From positions 558,001 through 622,000 of the forward strand of contig JADJLR010000001.1 of the NCBI GenBank assembly GCA_016710015.1: a stretch of 64,000 nucleotides of DNA, written 5' to 3'. The DNA is from Flavobacteriales bacterium. GTDB lineage: Bacteria > Bacteroidota > Bacteroidia > Flavobacteriales_F > PHOS-HE28. A program made the position numbers and the translations under genes. Position 1 is the stretch's first letter, and each line of letters opens with the position of its first letter. The notes under the pieces were generated by a model. That model worked only from the letters and a program-made list of their open reading frames with translations. It did not search any database and was not told the DNA's origin. Below, piece after piece: positions 25,330-34,247 of the stretch.

Positions 25330-27694
25330 CTACCGGTTCACCTTCACGGCCTTCTTCACCACGGGTTGGCCATCCAACAGCAAGGTCACGTAGTAGATGC
25401 CTGCGGCCAGATCCGCCGTGTTCCACTCATACTGGTAGCTACCGCTCTCCAAGTTGGCTTCTTGCAGCACACGCAGTTGCTTGCCATCGGCGCTGTTCGC
25501 CATAAGCTGTGAGCGTCCACTGCGCTCCAGCATATAGAACACCGTGGTGCTTTCGCTGAAGGGGTTCGGCTGGATGCGCAGTTTGCGGTCGCCTTCGGTA
25601 TCGTGCAACTCCGGTACGTTGTTGATGCCACCTTCGCGTAGGCCATCCGGGGCGGGGCGGTTGCAGCACTCGGCAAGGAGTTGCTCCATGTGGTCGATGC
25701 GGGTGCGTTGCTCTTCCAGGAGGTTCCGTAGATCCTGCATTTCCGACGCTTCCTGTGCAACGGAAGCGGTGACCTCAGAAATGGTCTGTTGCTGCTCCTT
25801 TACCGCCGCGATCAATACCGGAATGAAACCGTTGTAGTTGATGGCCAAGTGGCTGGTGGCTTCGGCCACCATCGTGCCCGTGGTATCGTATTCCGCTGGA
25901 ATAGGAACCCGTTCCACCAGTTCCGGCAGAACCTCCTGCACCTCTGGGGCCATCAAGCCCAATTGCCTGCCGGGAGGCATTTGCATGTGCGGGTGTTGCT
26001 GCGGAATGAACTCGTAGGACTTGGGTTGCAGGGCTGCGATCGGCTCGCGCGCATTGGTGATGTCCTCCACGTTGGTCTTCAATGAAGCATCGGAGGTGAC
26101 CAGCACATTGCCGTTCACGTAGGCGTTGCTGGAAATGCGGACCATGCCTTGGAAGTAGCCCGCCCAGCTACCTAGAGCCCCGGTCGAATTGGTATCCGTA
26201 TACACCACCGGGGAGGTGCCGTATACCCCAGCGCGGAATGTCGTGGCCGGATCGGTATTCGCGACCGAACCATGAACACCATAGGCATTCGTGATCGCAC
26301 CGGTACCTTGAGCACTCACCAAACCCATTACACCATAGGCTCTCCGTGTTGTACCACCCCCAGGTGCCGCTACGCCATGAACGCCATGGATATCCAGGGC
26401 ATCCTCTGAACCACCTGTTCCAGTGGCCATTCCATACACGCCAGTCCCTGTCCTCCGCGCCCCGGTCACATTCCCACGTACCCCCGTCATGGTTCCCGGA
26501 CCAGGTGTTCCTGCCGATGCGGACATTCCGCCATACATGGCGTATCCGTATGAATAGGGTCCGCCGTCATCCCCTTTGTAGTCGACTTGTAACCCGCCGG
26601 GCACATTACGGTCCAAGTCGTCGTGGAAGATCCGCATCTTGTAACCATAATTCTGGGTGCCGACGCTATACAGCCAACCCCGATCCGGGCATGAACTTGT
26701 TGGGTTTGGAGCAGCAGACCCACTGCGCAGCACACGGCTGCCGGTTAGAATATCCCAATCGCAATCTGCGCCGCCGCCTGTGCCCGTGGGCAGGTTGCGC
26801 CATTTGATCGCACCAAACTCAGGATCGTCCGAGTCCACATCATCGACCACCAAATACCTCTGTAGTGTGCCGGCCTGCGGGTCGTTGGGTAGGTCGCGAA
26901 CACGCACCCGTCCATTCAAGACATCCAGCCGCTCAGTGGGTTCATCGATATTCCCTAGGTCGTCCAGATTACCCGCAAAGAAGTCACCAACACCCACATT
27001 GATTCGTGGTATCGTTCAACGGGGTCAAGCGCATGCCCTCAAGTCCCTCGATACTCCTTGCGCCAGAAGGTCGAGGCGATGCATTAAGACTATCTGGTCT
27101 GTTGGTGAATAAGAAACGCAAACGATCCGGACCATCCTCGCCGGGGTAGTCATTGCTCCACTGTAGGACCATGTCCGAACGGTCCGGTAGGGTAACGAAT
27201 GGTTCTTCCGGGTCATACACATACTTCTGCCCTATGTATCCTTGGTCTTCATTGCCTGTGAAGGTGACACCGTTGCGCATCCAAGGCCGCCAGCCGAACT
27301 GCTGGGCATAGGTGGCGGCGAAATCCACACCGACATCATCCACCAAATGGAGTCTGCTGAAAGGGCCGTTCGTATTGTTAAAGAATGTAGGACGACCGCT
27401 CAACGCGAAGAACCCACGCTGCCAATGAAGAGCCGCTGGGTCTGTATACCCGTTGAAGAAGGTGAAATCATTCGGGTAGAGCCGCGCACGGAGACTGTTC
27501 TGCGTGCTAAAATCGATCGAGAGTTGCGGGATGGTACGCAAGTGGAGATCCGTTGTACTGCCCACATCCGCACCGAGCCATTCGGTGCCAGTGATCAAAT
27601 CACCACCAGGCACTCGATTCCAATCGAATTGAGCTTGGGCCATCTGCATGATCATTGATCCTGCCAAGGCAAGAAGGCATTGCTTTATATGCAT
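25330..27694 (-). pseudogene. Surface protein with S74 chaperone domain and T9SS sorting domain, split by a one-base frameshift
   Basis: Two frames of one gene. The 5' part starts at ATG 27694 with a signal peptide (ALAGSMIMQMAQA) and runs in frame to LTPLNDTTN, then stops. The 3' part resumes as VGVGDFFAGNLDDL from about 26997. Removing one A from GAATC near 27000-27004 restores NDTTINVGVGDF, giving about 788 residues. The 3' part holds a peptidase S74 intramolecular chaperone domain (SDASLKTNVEDITNAREPI onward), a coiled coil (EMQDLRNLLEEQRTRIDHME) and a type A T9SS sorting domain. S74 proteins trimerise fibres and self-cleave at this domain. Either a true mutation or a homopolymer error. 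Confidence 0.82.
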
Positions 27695-27722
27695 TGTCGA
27701 TCGTTGTTTGAACGACCGGACC

Positions 27723-28742
27723 TTAACGCACGACGAACTTCACGACATGTTGCTGCTCCCTACCTTGAACGCGGAGATAGTACAACCCTGCACTAGCCGG
27801 CTTTGCTAACTCCATGGTCGATCCCGTAAAGGTGCCATTAACGAGAACTCTACCCAACCCATCCAAGACTTCGGCCCTGAAGACCTCTTCATTCCACTGC
27901 ACTAGGATCGTTCCACCAGACCATTGGATCTGAGGAACGATCGATTCAGCATCTTGGATCCCAACCCCGTTGCATCCTATGCCCAGTGGTATTACCTCCA
28001 CCCCGTCGATCAGATAGAACGTGATCCCATACCAAGGTTCCGTATCGCCCACCTGAAATGCAGTGGTGAGCGAGTCCGGGAAGAAGTTACCCAGCACCAA
28101 ATGGGAGTATGCACTATCCGCCACGAATGTACCTTCCACCACTGTCCATGCAGCTGTATCTGCTACAGGCACTATCGTTCGGAGATGGGCAAAGTTCGTG
28201 TAGGGAAAGTCAGGCCCAGAAATGCCGGACCAAGCATTGGTGCGCGTAGTGAACAGCATACCAACGTTGTTGCACGCGGTGCTCCCCCCAGCCAACCAGT
28301 AATTCCCATTATTCGCCGTGTTAATGCGAAAACGCAATTGGTAGGTGCATCCGATCACCAAGGGCTGGAGCAACTCGGTACCCACGTATTCGCGGTAATC
28401 GCCCAGTACAGCATCATAAGCGTAGACGCCCACATAGGCATCGCCCTCCCAGGCATATTGAAAGGTCCAACCGTTCTGTGGCACACTCACTAGGGTATCG
28501 ATGGATTGCAAAATCCCTGCACAGGCATTTAAGTACTCCGGGCTGTTCAACCAACTGTACCAAAACAGTGGCCTATCACCTTCCTGGAAGCCTATAGAGT
28601 ACGGGCAGGTATCCCGCAGTTCAAAACTCGGGTTGGGCACCAAGTTCTGAGCAACGCTTGTAAGCGGAGCAAAGAACAGCAAGCAGCAAAGCAGGCAAGC
28701 CTGCCCACTCCGCCACTTGCTGTTCGTTGTTCCAAGAAGCAT
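27723..28742 (-). CDS. Secreted protein with T9SS type A sorting domain
   Basis: A 339-residue protein from ATG 28742, chosen because it puts the hydrophobic core LLCCLLFFAPLTSVAQ in signal-peptide position; ATG 28769 is an alternative. The mature N-terminus NLVPNPSFELRDTCPYSIG is a frequent start of Bacteroidota surface proteins with a jelly-roll, carbohydrate-binding-like domain. The last 75 residues form the T9SS C-terminal domain (AEVLDGLGRVLVNGTFTGS, ASAGLYYLRVQGREQQHVVKFVV), which targets the protein through the type IX system to the cell surface. It is separated by 28 bases from the S74 protein gene on the same strand, so the two may be co-expressed. No catalytic motif was seen. Confidence 0.85.
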   Translation of the reverse strand: MLLGTTNSKWRSGQACLLCCLLFFAPLTSVAQNLVPNPSFELRDTCPYSIGFQEGDRPLFWYSWLNSPEYLNACAGILQSIDTLVSVPQNGWTFQYAWEGDAYVGVYAYDAVLGDYREYVGTELLQPLVIGCTYQLRFRINTANNGNYWLAGGSTACNNVGMLFTTRTNAWSGISGPDFPYTNFAHLRTIVPVADTAAWTVVEGTFVADSAYSHLVLGNFFPDSLTTAFQVGDTEPWYGITFYLIDGVEVIPLGIGCNGVGIQDAESIVPQIQWSGGTILVQWNEEVFRAEVLDGLGRVLVNGTFTGSTMELAKPASAGLYYLRVQGREQQHVVKFVVR

Positions 28743-28877
28743 TCGTTCGTGTTCGTGATGCTTTCGCATCGGTCCGGTCATTGTTGCCGCTAGTACTAAT
28801 GCCCTTGTCCGTCGCGGTTTCGTCAAGGCATCCTTAGGTTATGCTGAAAGGTGCAGCGGCACGTTGTGGTGGTGCGA

Positions 28878-28974
28878 TACCTTTGTGCTGTTCTGTTTCG
28901 TTTACCTATGCAACTGGGTTAGGTGGGACATGAGCGTCCGAGGCCCCTGGTGTTTGCGCACCGGGGGCTTTTTT
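28878..28974 (+). ncRNA. Candidate small RNA: -7 box followed by a short transcript and a strong terminator
   Basis: TACCTTTG (28878-28885) is a perfect TAnnTTTG box, though no -33 box is seen at the right distance. About 90 bases later comes a 12-bp terminator. Between them a small hairpin (ACCTA...TAGGT, about 28909-28924) occurs and no open frame of note. This is only a structural inference; no family was recognised. Confidence 0.3.
28941..28974 (+). terminator. Strong rho-independent terminator
   Basis: AGGCCCCTGGTG (28941-28952) pairs over 12 positions, with two G-T pairs, with CACCGGGGGCTT (28959-28970); a run of T's follows. Confidence 0.8.
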
Positions 28975-29001
28975 GTGAGGCCATGCAGACCCTATTGGCG
29001 T

Positions 29002-29023
29002 AGAGAGAGAGAGAGAGAGAGAG
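29002..29023. repeat. (AG)11 dinucleotide tract
   Basis: Eleven uninterrupted AG units lie in a non-coding stretch 28 bases after the terminator. Such tracts are prone to slippage. Confidence 0.9.
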
Positions 29024-29251
29024 CCGATGCGCTGTGGCGATCGGCTTGTAGGCGAGTAGTATTTATATGTAACATTCTCGCCATTGTAATGCCAAGGTAC
29101 GTGCGCATTCGTGTTTTGGCGCTCACGTTTGAAAAGTTTCTTGGCATGTCCTTTTATGGGCAGTGCATGGTCTTGAACTCGTACGCTCGGTGAGTCCTGT
29201 GTGCCCTGTGAGAACTGCACGTCCCAGAGAATCTCGGACATGAGATCGTTG

Positions 29252-29491
29252 CCCTAGAACCAATGATCATGAGCTTCGATCACCATGTGTGCCCGACCTT
29301 CGCACTGTGAAACCGAACGAGATCTCTGCTCTACTCCGTTTGGAGGCAGCCTTGGAGGTGCGGCAGCGTGCGGCATGGGCGGGGATGCTGCTGTACGTCG
29401 TGAGCGCGGTGTATGTGTGCTATCTGGCCGTGAAAGGCGGCTTGGGTGTGGCCACGTGGAATGCCTTGTTCTGGATCATCCTGCTTTTTGC
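29252..29491 (+). pseudogene. Truncated duplicate of the 5' end of ccmB
   Basis: From GTG 29307 the frame matches the first 61 codons of the intact ccmB gene at 31596 (residues EISALLRLEAAL and RQRAAWAGMLLYVVSAVYV), then diverges after about 29491 and stops. From 29341 on the DNA is nearly identical to the intact copy (about 31631-31782), whereas the first 35 bases of the coding part differ more. Upstream, 29252-29285 also resembles 31474-31510 (CCAATGATCAT core), so the copied segment includes flank. It has only the first transmembrane part of CcmB and cannot function. The arylsulfotransferase gene lies between the two copies. Confidence 0.85.
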
Positions 29492-29593
29492 AGGAAGAAA
29501 CCACCACTGTTCCGATCAACAGCAATGAAAAAGACCTCGCATCGGCGAAAGAATATCCAAGAAGCTCCATCTGTGCATGAGTTCGTGCGCTGA

Positions 29594-31234
29594 TCAATGC
29601 ATGATCACAAGACGGGAGGTGAGGGTCCGTGCCGGCGCCGCACCGATCAACTTGAGCGAATACGTTCCCGGGGTAATGCCCGCGATGTCACAGATGACCT
29701 GTGCACCAGTGCCCGTATGCGGCAACGACAGGATGCGACCACTGATATCGACCAGTTCCACTGCGGAAATGGGCCCTGTCGCAGACAGTATCACGCGGTC
29801 CCGTGCGGGGTTGGGGTGAACAGAGAACGTTCCTTCCATGGGGGACAACACGCTGGAGGTTAGACAAAGTGAAGGCAACGGATCCAGTTCGATCTCATTG
29901 CCCGGTAACAGGTCATGCCCGGTAAAGCCCGTGAAATCCTCTCGGTATGACTCGCAGCGGAATACTGCGTTGAGTTGAGGGGGGGCCCCTTGCGTGATGG
30001 GCCCGGTGTTGGTCACGGGGTTGAAGTATTCCCAAACCTGATCCCCATTGGCATCGGTACGAATGAAGTGGCCATGCGGACCATCGGTGATAAGAAAGCC
30101 ATCATCCACCGCGAAGACCCCTCCGAGGTTCACGCCGAAGAAATCCGTGGGGACAGGTGCCGTCCATGTCCAAAATGAGGTGGCTGGTCCGGCCGCAATG
30201 CCGGGCTGCAATTTATAGTGGCCTTCCATGTCCAGCGCGGGATCTATGAGGTCCACACTGGAGTAGTTCCCCTCGGGCCGATCATTACCGTTGTTGAAAA
30301 CCATGATCTTTCCAGCATCGGGATGGCCTGAGGGCAACCAGGTAGCATGGTGCTGGCCAAATAATTTGCGGTCGTTCAACGCACCTGTTCCATACGCTTC
30401 GGGGTTGCCCCACCGATAGAGCAGATCGCCGCCGTGGCCGCTCGCCCCGCCGGTGCTTCCTGCCGCTTCTGCTGTAGTGGTGCTGTGATCGATCACCCAG
30501 AACTCATCAAAATTGTGGACGCTGACCATGACCTCATCGCGCTCCGCATTGTACGCGATGGAGTTGATATGAAGCCAATCGAGATTGGAGGGTGGTCCGA
30601 CCCGATAATTGATGTCGATCCGCTCGGGCCGTTGGGAGGACTGCGCGAAGTTTGGAAGTTCAGGATCGAGATTCTGGACCAAGTGGTCCCATGCACGCCA
30701 AGTCCAGACAATATCGGCCTGGTCGGGTCCGGTCGGATGTAGTTCCAACAACTTTTCGCTCCAAAGGTGGTTCTGGCTGTACGAGGTGTCCTTGCCGTGC
30801 GCGAACGCGTCCGCGGAGGAACGCAATTCCCAAACGATGGTGAGGATGTTGCCGTTGGGCATCACCGTGAAGTCGTGGTGCTGGCACATGCTGTCATTGG
30901 AGAGCGAATAGCTCCAGATCAGGTCGCCATCCCAATTGAAGCGTTCGATCACGCCGCCATTGCCCCCGCCATGGAAGTCGACATTGCTCACGGAACCCGC
31001 CCGCAGCACGGTACCGTCCGGTTGCAATTGGGCCGTGGCCCCGGCCGAATGTGCGCTTACCCATTGCTTGACTTCCCTTCCGCATCCGTCGATGAGATAC
31101 GTGATGTTGCTATTCATCGGAGTAAAAAGGGCGTAACCCGGCAGGTCGGCATCGTATTGGGTGAGCCCTACGGTGCGTTGTGCTTGCGACACCGTTGCAA
31201 GGACGGTGGCGGCTAACAAAAGAAAAGATCGCAT
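29594..31234 (-). CDS. Arylsulfotransferase-family beta-propeller protein with T9SS sorting domain
   Basis: A 546-residue protein from ATG 31234 (signal peptide MRSFLLLAATVLATVSQA). The main domain is of the ASST type, a six-bladed propeller: GYALFTPMNSNITYLIDGCG near 28, GGVIERFNWDGDLIWSYSL, HHDFTVMPNGNILTIVWE near 117 and NDRKLFGQHHATWLPSG near 258. ASST enzymes transfer sulfate between phenols using a histidine intermediate; the HH pairs at 117-118 and 265-266 are the candidates. The end, from FSVHPNPARDRVILS on, is a T9SS type A sorting domain, so the protein is cell-surface or secreted. It is flanked on both sides by copies of the ccmB 5' region. Confidence 0.85.
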   Translation of the reverse strand: MRSFLLLAATVLATVSQAQRTVGLTQYDADLPGYALFTPMNSNITYLIDGCGREVKQWVSAHSAGATAQLQPDGTVLRAGSVSNVDFHGGGNGGVIERFNWDGDLIWSYSLSNDSMCQHHDFTVMPNGNILTIVWELRSSADAFAHGKDTSYSQNHLWSEKLLELHPTGPDQADIVWTWRAWDHLVQNLDPELPNFAQSSQRPERIDINYRVGPPSNLDWLHINSIAYNAERDEVMVSVHNFDEFWVIDHSTTTAEAAGSTGGASGHGGDLLYRWGNPEAYGTGALNDRKLFGQHHATWLPSGHPDAGKIMVFNNGNDRPEGNYSSVDLIDPALDMEGHYKLQPGIAAGPATSFWTWTAPVPTDFFGVNLGGVFAVDDGFLITDGPHGHFIRTDANGDQVWEYFNPVTNTGPITQGAPPQLNAVFRCESYREDFTGFTGHDLLPGNEIELDPLPSLCLTSSVLSPMEGTFSVHPNPARDRVILSATGPISAVELVDISGRILSLPHTGTGAQVICDIAGITPGTYSLKLIGAAPARTLTSRLVIMH

Positions 31235-31595
31235 AGGAGTTTCTGAGTGGCCGAATTGGATCGCGACGGCGCCCCAAGATAGACGGTAGTGGAAAAGCCG
31301 ATCCAGGCAAGCTCCTTCACTGGGGCGGAACGGAGGGAAAGCGAACACGGAGAGTATTCTGAATAGTTCTTTGGAAAACCCAGCTCCTCGTGGAGCACAG
31401 TCCAGAGCTAGCAGGTGTTCATCGGCAAGATCCGGGCAACCGATCGGTCCAAGGAGGATCCGAACGAAGTAAGATGCCTAGGGTCCAATGATCATAAGGC
31501 TCCGATCAACGCGTCCAACAGTGTTACACGTTCCGCTCCGGGATAACCTAAAGGGTACCTTTGGCACCCGCGCCCACAGCCCATTCTCTCCACCG
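31235..31595. other. Gene-free stretch between the arylsulfotransferase and ccmB
   Basis: It contains the upstream half of the duplicated ccmB flank (31474-31510) and the candidate ccmB promoter (31556-31563). The remainder shows no gene or strong hairpin by eye. Confidence 0.5.
31556..31563 (+). promoter_or_regulatory. Candidate -7 box of the ccm operon
   Basis: TACCTTTG fits TAnnTTTG exactly and lies 32 bases before the ccmB ATG. The -33 region (TTCCG at 31531-31535) is only a weak match. The truncated copy at 29252-29491 lacks this segment. Confidence 0.45.
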
Positions 31596-32264
31596 ATGAA
31601 ACCCGCCGAGATCAGTGCATTACTCCGACTGGAGGCAGCCTTGGACCTGCGGCAGCGTGCGGCATGGGCGGGGATGCTGCTGTACGTCGTGAGCGCGGTG
31701 TATGTGTGCTATCTGGCCGTGAAAGGCGGCTTGGGTGTGGCCACGTGGAATGCCTTGTTCTGGATCATCCTCCTTTTTGCGGCCTTCAATGCGTTGGCGC
31801 GCTCCTTCCAGCGCGAAGATGCCGGACGCCAATTGTACCTGTACACCTTGGTGGATCCAAGCAGCGTGGTACTGGCCCGTGTGCTCTACAATGCGCTGAC
31901 CATGGTGGTTCTGGGTCTTGTGAGTTTGTTGATCTATAGCCTGCTGATGGGGAGCGAGGTGCTGCGCGAAGCCGACCTACTGCAATTCGTGCTTGCGGTG
32001 ATCGTTGGTGCGACCGGCTTTGCGACGGTGCTGACGTTGATCTCCGCGATCGCGGCCCGTGCAGGCAACGGGATCGGATTGATGGCGATCCTGGGCTTTC
32101 CACTCGTGCTGCCGTTGTTGCTCTTGGTGATGCGGGTAAGCAAGCTGGCGTTGGATGGCGTAGCGTGGAGCGTTACCGGCACGTACTTCGGCGGATTGGT
32201 GCTGCTGGATGTGATCACGGTGACCTTGGCCTGGATCCTCTTCCCCTACCTTTGGCGGGACTGA
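31596..32264 (+). CDS. ccmB: Haem exporter subunit CcmB
   Basis: A 222-residue inner-membrane protein with six hydrophobic helices. It is the permease partner of the CcmA ATPase in the ABC complex that releases holo-CcmE during cytochrome c maturation (System I). ATG 31596 gives MKPAEISALLRLEAALDLRQ; ARSFQREDAGRQLYLYTL near 67 and the closing LAWILFPYLWRD are typical. It heads the operon ccmB-C-D-E-F. ccmA is not in this window and must be elsewhere if the pathway is complete. A truncated relic of its 5' end lies at 29252-29491. Confidence 0.92.
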   Translation: MKPAEISALLRLEAALDLRQRAAWAGMLLYVVSAVYVCYLAVKGGLGVATWNALFWIILLFAAFNALARSFQREDAGRQLYLYTLVDPSSVVLARVLYNALTMVVLGLVSLLIYSLLMGSEVLREADLLQFVLAVIVGATGFATVLTLISAIAARAGNGIGLMAILGFPLVLPLLLLVMRVSKLALDGVAWSVTGTYFGGLVLLDVITVTLAWILFPYLWRD

Positions 32265-32279
32265 AATGGAAGGTGAACG

Positions 32280-32310
32280 GGGAGGCGCAAAGAGCGCAGA
32301 GAAAGACGAA
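32280..32310 (+). repeat. GC-rich dispersed repeat of the CGCAAAG type
   Basis: GGAGGCGCAAAGAGCGCAGAG resembles the CGCAAAGGCGCGGAGACGCGAAG block at 58676-58699. Both sit in intergenic gaps and belong to a degenerate repeat made of CGCAAAG or CGCGGAG units. Confidence 0.5.
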
Positions 32311-32417
32311 ATGCAGGGGCGGTTCGAAAAGGCTCTTGCGTTGCTTTCAGGGTATGTCCTACTCGCGGTGTGGCGCTGTATGGATCGTCGAACTGTAACA
32401 TTCGGGATCCGATCGAC

Positions 32418-33434
32418 ATGGAATTGAGACATTGGTGGTGGAAGTTCTTGGCGATCGCCTTGTTGCTCTTCGCATCCATCACTGCCTTGCGCACGCCTTT
32501 GACACCGGCCTTGGTGCATGTTTCGCCGGACCGGATCGCGCCGGGTACTTCCGTGATCGAGGTGCTGGGCTACAACACCGACTTTCAAGCTGGATCCACG
32601 GTCGTGTATCTGGAGAATGCGGATCAACGGGTGTGTCCTAGCAGCACGGAAGTGACCGATGCCACGCATGTGCAAGCCACCTTCGACGTGCCTACCGGGC
32701 TGAAGGAACACTTGACCACCGTGGGCGTTGATCGGTTGCGGTATGAAGGAGCCCTGTTCACCGAAGGACTCGGCCAAGGCATTGAAGGGGGCGCTTGTGG
32801 GCCAAATGAGGCATCGAGCACGGTGGCCGATGCGCCGTTCGCTTTCCCGAACCGTAGCATCCTGTACGAAAGCATTCGCAACCTGCATTTCCATGTGCCG
32901 ATGTGGTTCACCATGATCGTGTTGATGGCGATCTCCATGGTCCAGAGCATTCGGGTATTGGGTTCCAACGCGCTGGAGCAGGACCGTACGGCGGAATTGG
33001 CCGCTCAAGTGGGTCTGGTGTTCTGCGGCTTGGGCTTGGTGACCGGTGCATTTTGGGCGCGCGCGACCTGGGGCGCCTTCTGGACCAACGACGTGAAACT
33101 GAACGGCGCTGCGGTGACCGGCTTGATCTACTTGGCCTATTTCGTGCTCCGCGGTACGGTCCAGGATGCGCACAAACGGGCGCGACTGGCGGCCATATAC
33201 AACATCTTCGCCTTCGTGTTGTTGGTGATGTTCCTATTCGTAGTACCCCGGCTGAATGCGGTGGACAGCTTGCACCCCGGCAACGGTGGTAACAGCGGCT
33301 TCAGCGATCTGGATCTGGACAACCGCTTGCGCATGATCTTCTACCCGGCCGTGCTGGGTTGGGTCCTGCTGGGCGTATGGATGTTGAACCTTCGCGTCCG
33401 TGCCGCTCGGATCGCTGAACCCCTTGACCCATGA
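32418..33434 (+). CDS. ccmC: Cytochrome c maturation protein CcmC (CcsA/CcmC family) with a periplasmic insert
   Basis: A 338-residue inner-membrane protein from ATG 32418 (MELRHWWWKFLAIAL), which delivers haem to CcmE. The haem-handling tryptophan-rich motif is TWGAFWTND near 217-225, with flanking histidines in NLHFHVPMWFTM near 157. After helix 1 comes an extra periplasmic segment of about 100 residues (HVSPDRIAPGTSVIEVLGYN onward), resembling an IPT-like beta domain, absent from the short CcmC of Proteobacteria. Helices then resume. The stop overlaps the ccmD ATG by four bases. Confidence 0.9.
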   Translation: MELRHWWWKFLAIALLLFASITALRTPLTPALVHVSPDRIAPGTSVIEVLGYNTDFQAGSTVVYLENADQRVCPSSTEVTDATHVQATFDVPTGLKEHLTTVGVDRLRYEGALFTEGLGQGIEGGACGPNEASSTVADAPFAFPNRSILYESIRNLHFHVPMWFTMIVLMAISMVQSIRVLGSNALEQDRTAELAAQVGLVFCGLGLVTGAFWARATWGAFWTNDVKLNGAAVTGLIYLAYFVLRGTVQDAHKRARLAAIYNIFAFVLLVMFLFVVPRLNAVDSLHPGNGGNSGFSDLDLDNRLRMIFYPAVLGWVLLGVWMLNLRVRAARIAEPLDP

Positions 33435-33634
33435 GGACCCCGCTCCTACTCTCCTTCCTGTTCCTCGCCTTGACCACCATGGCCCAAGCACCGGGCTGGT
33501 TGGAGAACACCCTGTACGGCAACGGCAAATTCAACGTGGTGGTGGTGGTGGTCGCGTTGATCATCCTCGGGATCGGCCTGTGGATGTGGCGGATGGATCG
33601 CCGGATCAGCACCTTGGAAAAGGATCGCAAATAA
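33431..33634 (+). CDS. ccmD: CcmD-family small membrane protein
   Basis: A 67-residue protein with a signal-like first helix (LLLSFLFLALTTMAQ) and a second helix (VVVVVVALIILGIGLWMWRM, residues 36-55), ending in a charged tail (DRRISTLEKDRK). This topology, size and place right behind ccmC fit CcmD, which holds CcmC, CcmE and the exporter together. The four-base overlap with ccmC indicates coupling. Assignment rests largely on context. Confidence 0.75.
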   Translation: MRTPLLLSFLFLALTTMAQAPGWLENTLYGNGKFNVVVVVVALIILGIGLWMWRMDRRISTLEKDRK

Positions 33635-33713
33635 GGATCGGGCCGATGTCCGCCTGTTCGTTCGGACCTTTGTACCCCATTAAAAGCTTGCGCCGGGCTT
33701 CGGCGTTCGATCC

Positions 33714-34103
33714 ATGAAACGTTCTCACATCATCGCCATCGTGATCATCGCCGTCTCCATTGGGGCGCTCGTGGGATCCTTGTATGACAGCAGCACCTAC
33801 GCCGATCTGGACCAGGCCTTGGCGCATCCGGGCAAGGAGTACCATGTGGTGGGCACACTGGACCGGTCCCAAGAGATCGTGTACGAACCCAGCCTGAATG
33901 CGAGCCTTACCACCTTCAGCATGCGCGATCTGGAAGGCAAGACCTGCAAGGTGCACCTGAACAAAGCCAAGCCGCAGGACCTGGAACGCAGCGAACGTTT
34001 GGTACTCATCGGAAAGGCCAATGAACAAGGTGAATTCGAGGCGCGCGACATGTTGATGAAGTGCCCGAGCAAGTACAATGAGGAGAATAGGGTTGAGGGT
34101 TGA
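33714..34103 (+). CDS. ccmE: Cytochrome c maturation haem chaperone CcmE, Cys-type
   Basis: A 129-residue protein with an N-terminal anchor (IIAIVIIAVSIGALVGSLY) and a periplasmic OB-like beta domain (EYHVVGTLDRSQEIVYEPS). CcmE binds haem covalently and passes it to CcmF. In the Escherichia coli type the site is HxxxY; here it is C117-PSK-Y121, the CxxxY variant seen in several non-proteobacterial CcmE proteins. The 34104-34247 gap to ccmF is filled by a 7-base repeat. Confidence 0.88.
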   Translation: MKRSHIIAIVIIAVSIGALVGSLYDSSTYADLDQALAHPGKEYHVVGTLDRSQEIVYEPSLNASLTTFSMRDLEGKTCKVHLNKAKPQDLERSERLVLIGKANEQGEFEARDMLMKCPSKYNEENRVEG

Positions 34104-34247
34104 CCGCCTTCTCGAGGCGCTTCGGCGAGTTGAAACGTTGAGGGTTGAGAGTTGAACATTGACGATCGAACATTGAGGCTTGAGACTTAAGATCTGGAAC
34201 TTGAAGCTTAAGGCTTGAAGCTTAAAGCTTGAGCCTTGAAATTGAGC
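34104..34247 (+). repeat. Heptad repeat NNNTTGA in the ccmE-ccmF gap
   Basis: From 34135 to 34239 fifteen consecutive 7-base units follow NNNTTGA, for example ACGTTGA, GGGTTGA, GAGTTGA, ACATTGA, GGCTTGA and AGCTTGA, with variants TTAA, TCGA and CTGG. Two earlier units overlap the end of ccmE. The phase is uninterrupted. It ends just before ATG 34248, occupying the place of a ribosome-binding site. Confidence 0.85.

Larger units (their letters stand above)
28743..29251. other. Gene-free stretch with a terminator, a candidate small RNA and a dinucleotide tract
   Basis: No real protein gene is present; the frames on both strands contain the dinucleotide tract and lack family features. The part nearest 28743 is the promoter region of the minus-strand secreted protein. 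Confidence 0.5.

Noticed and set aside
28892..28976. Signal recognition particle RNA
   Set aside because: The conserved GGTCAGG and GGAAGGAAGCAGCC loop motifs are missing.
28864..29241. Protein frames of about 110 codons on both strands
   Set aside because: They contain the terminator and the (AG)11 tract and have no family features.
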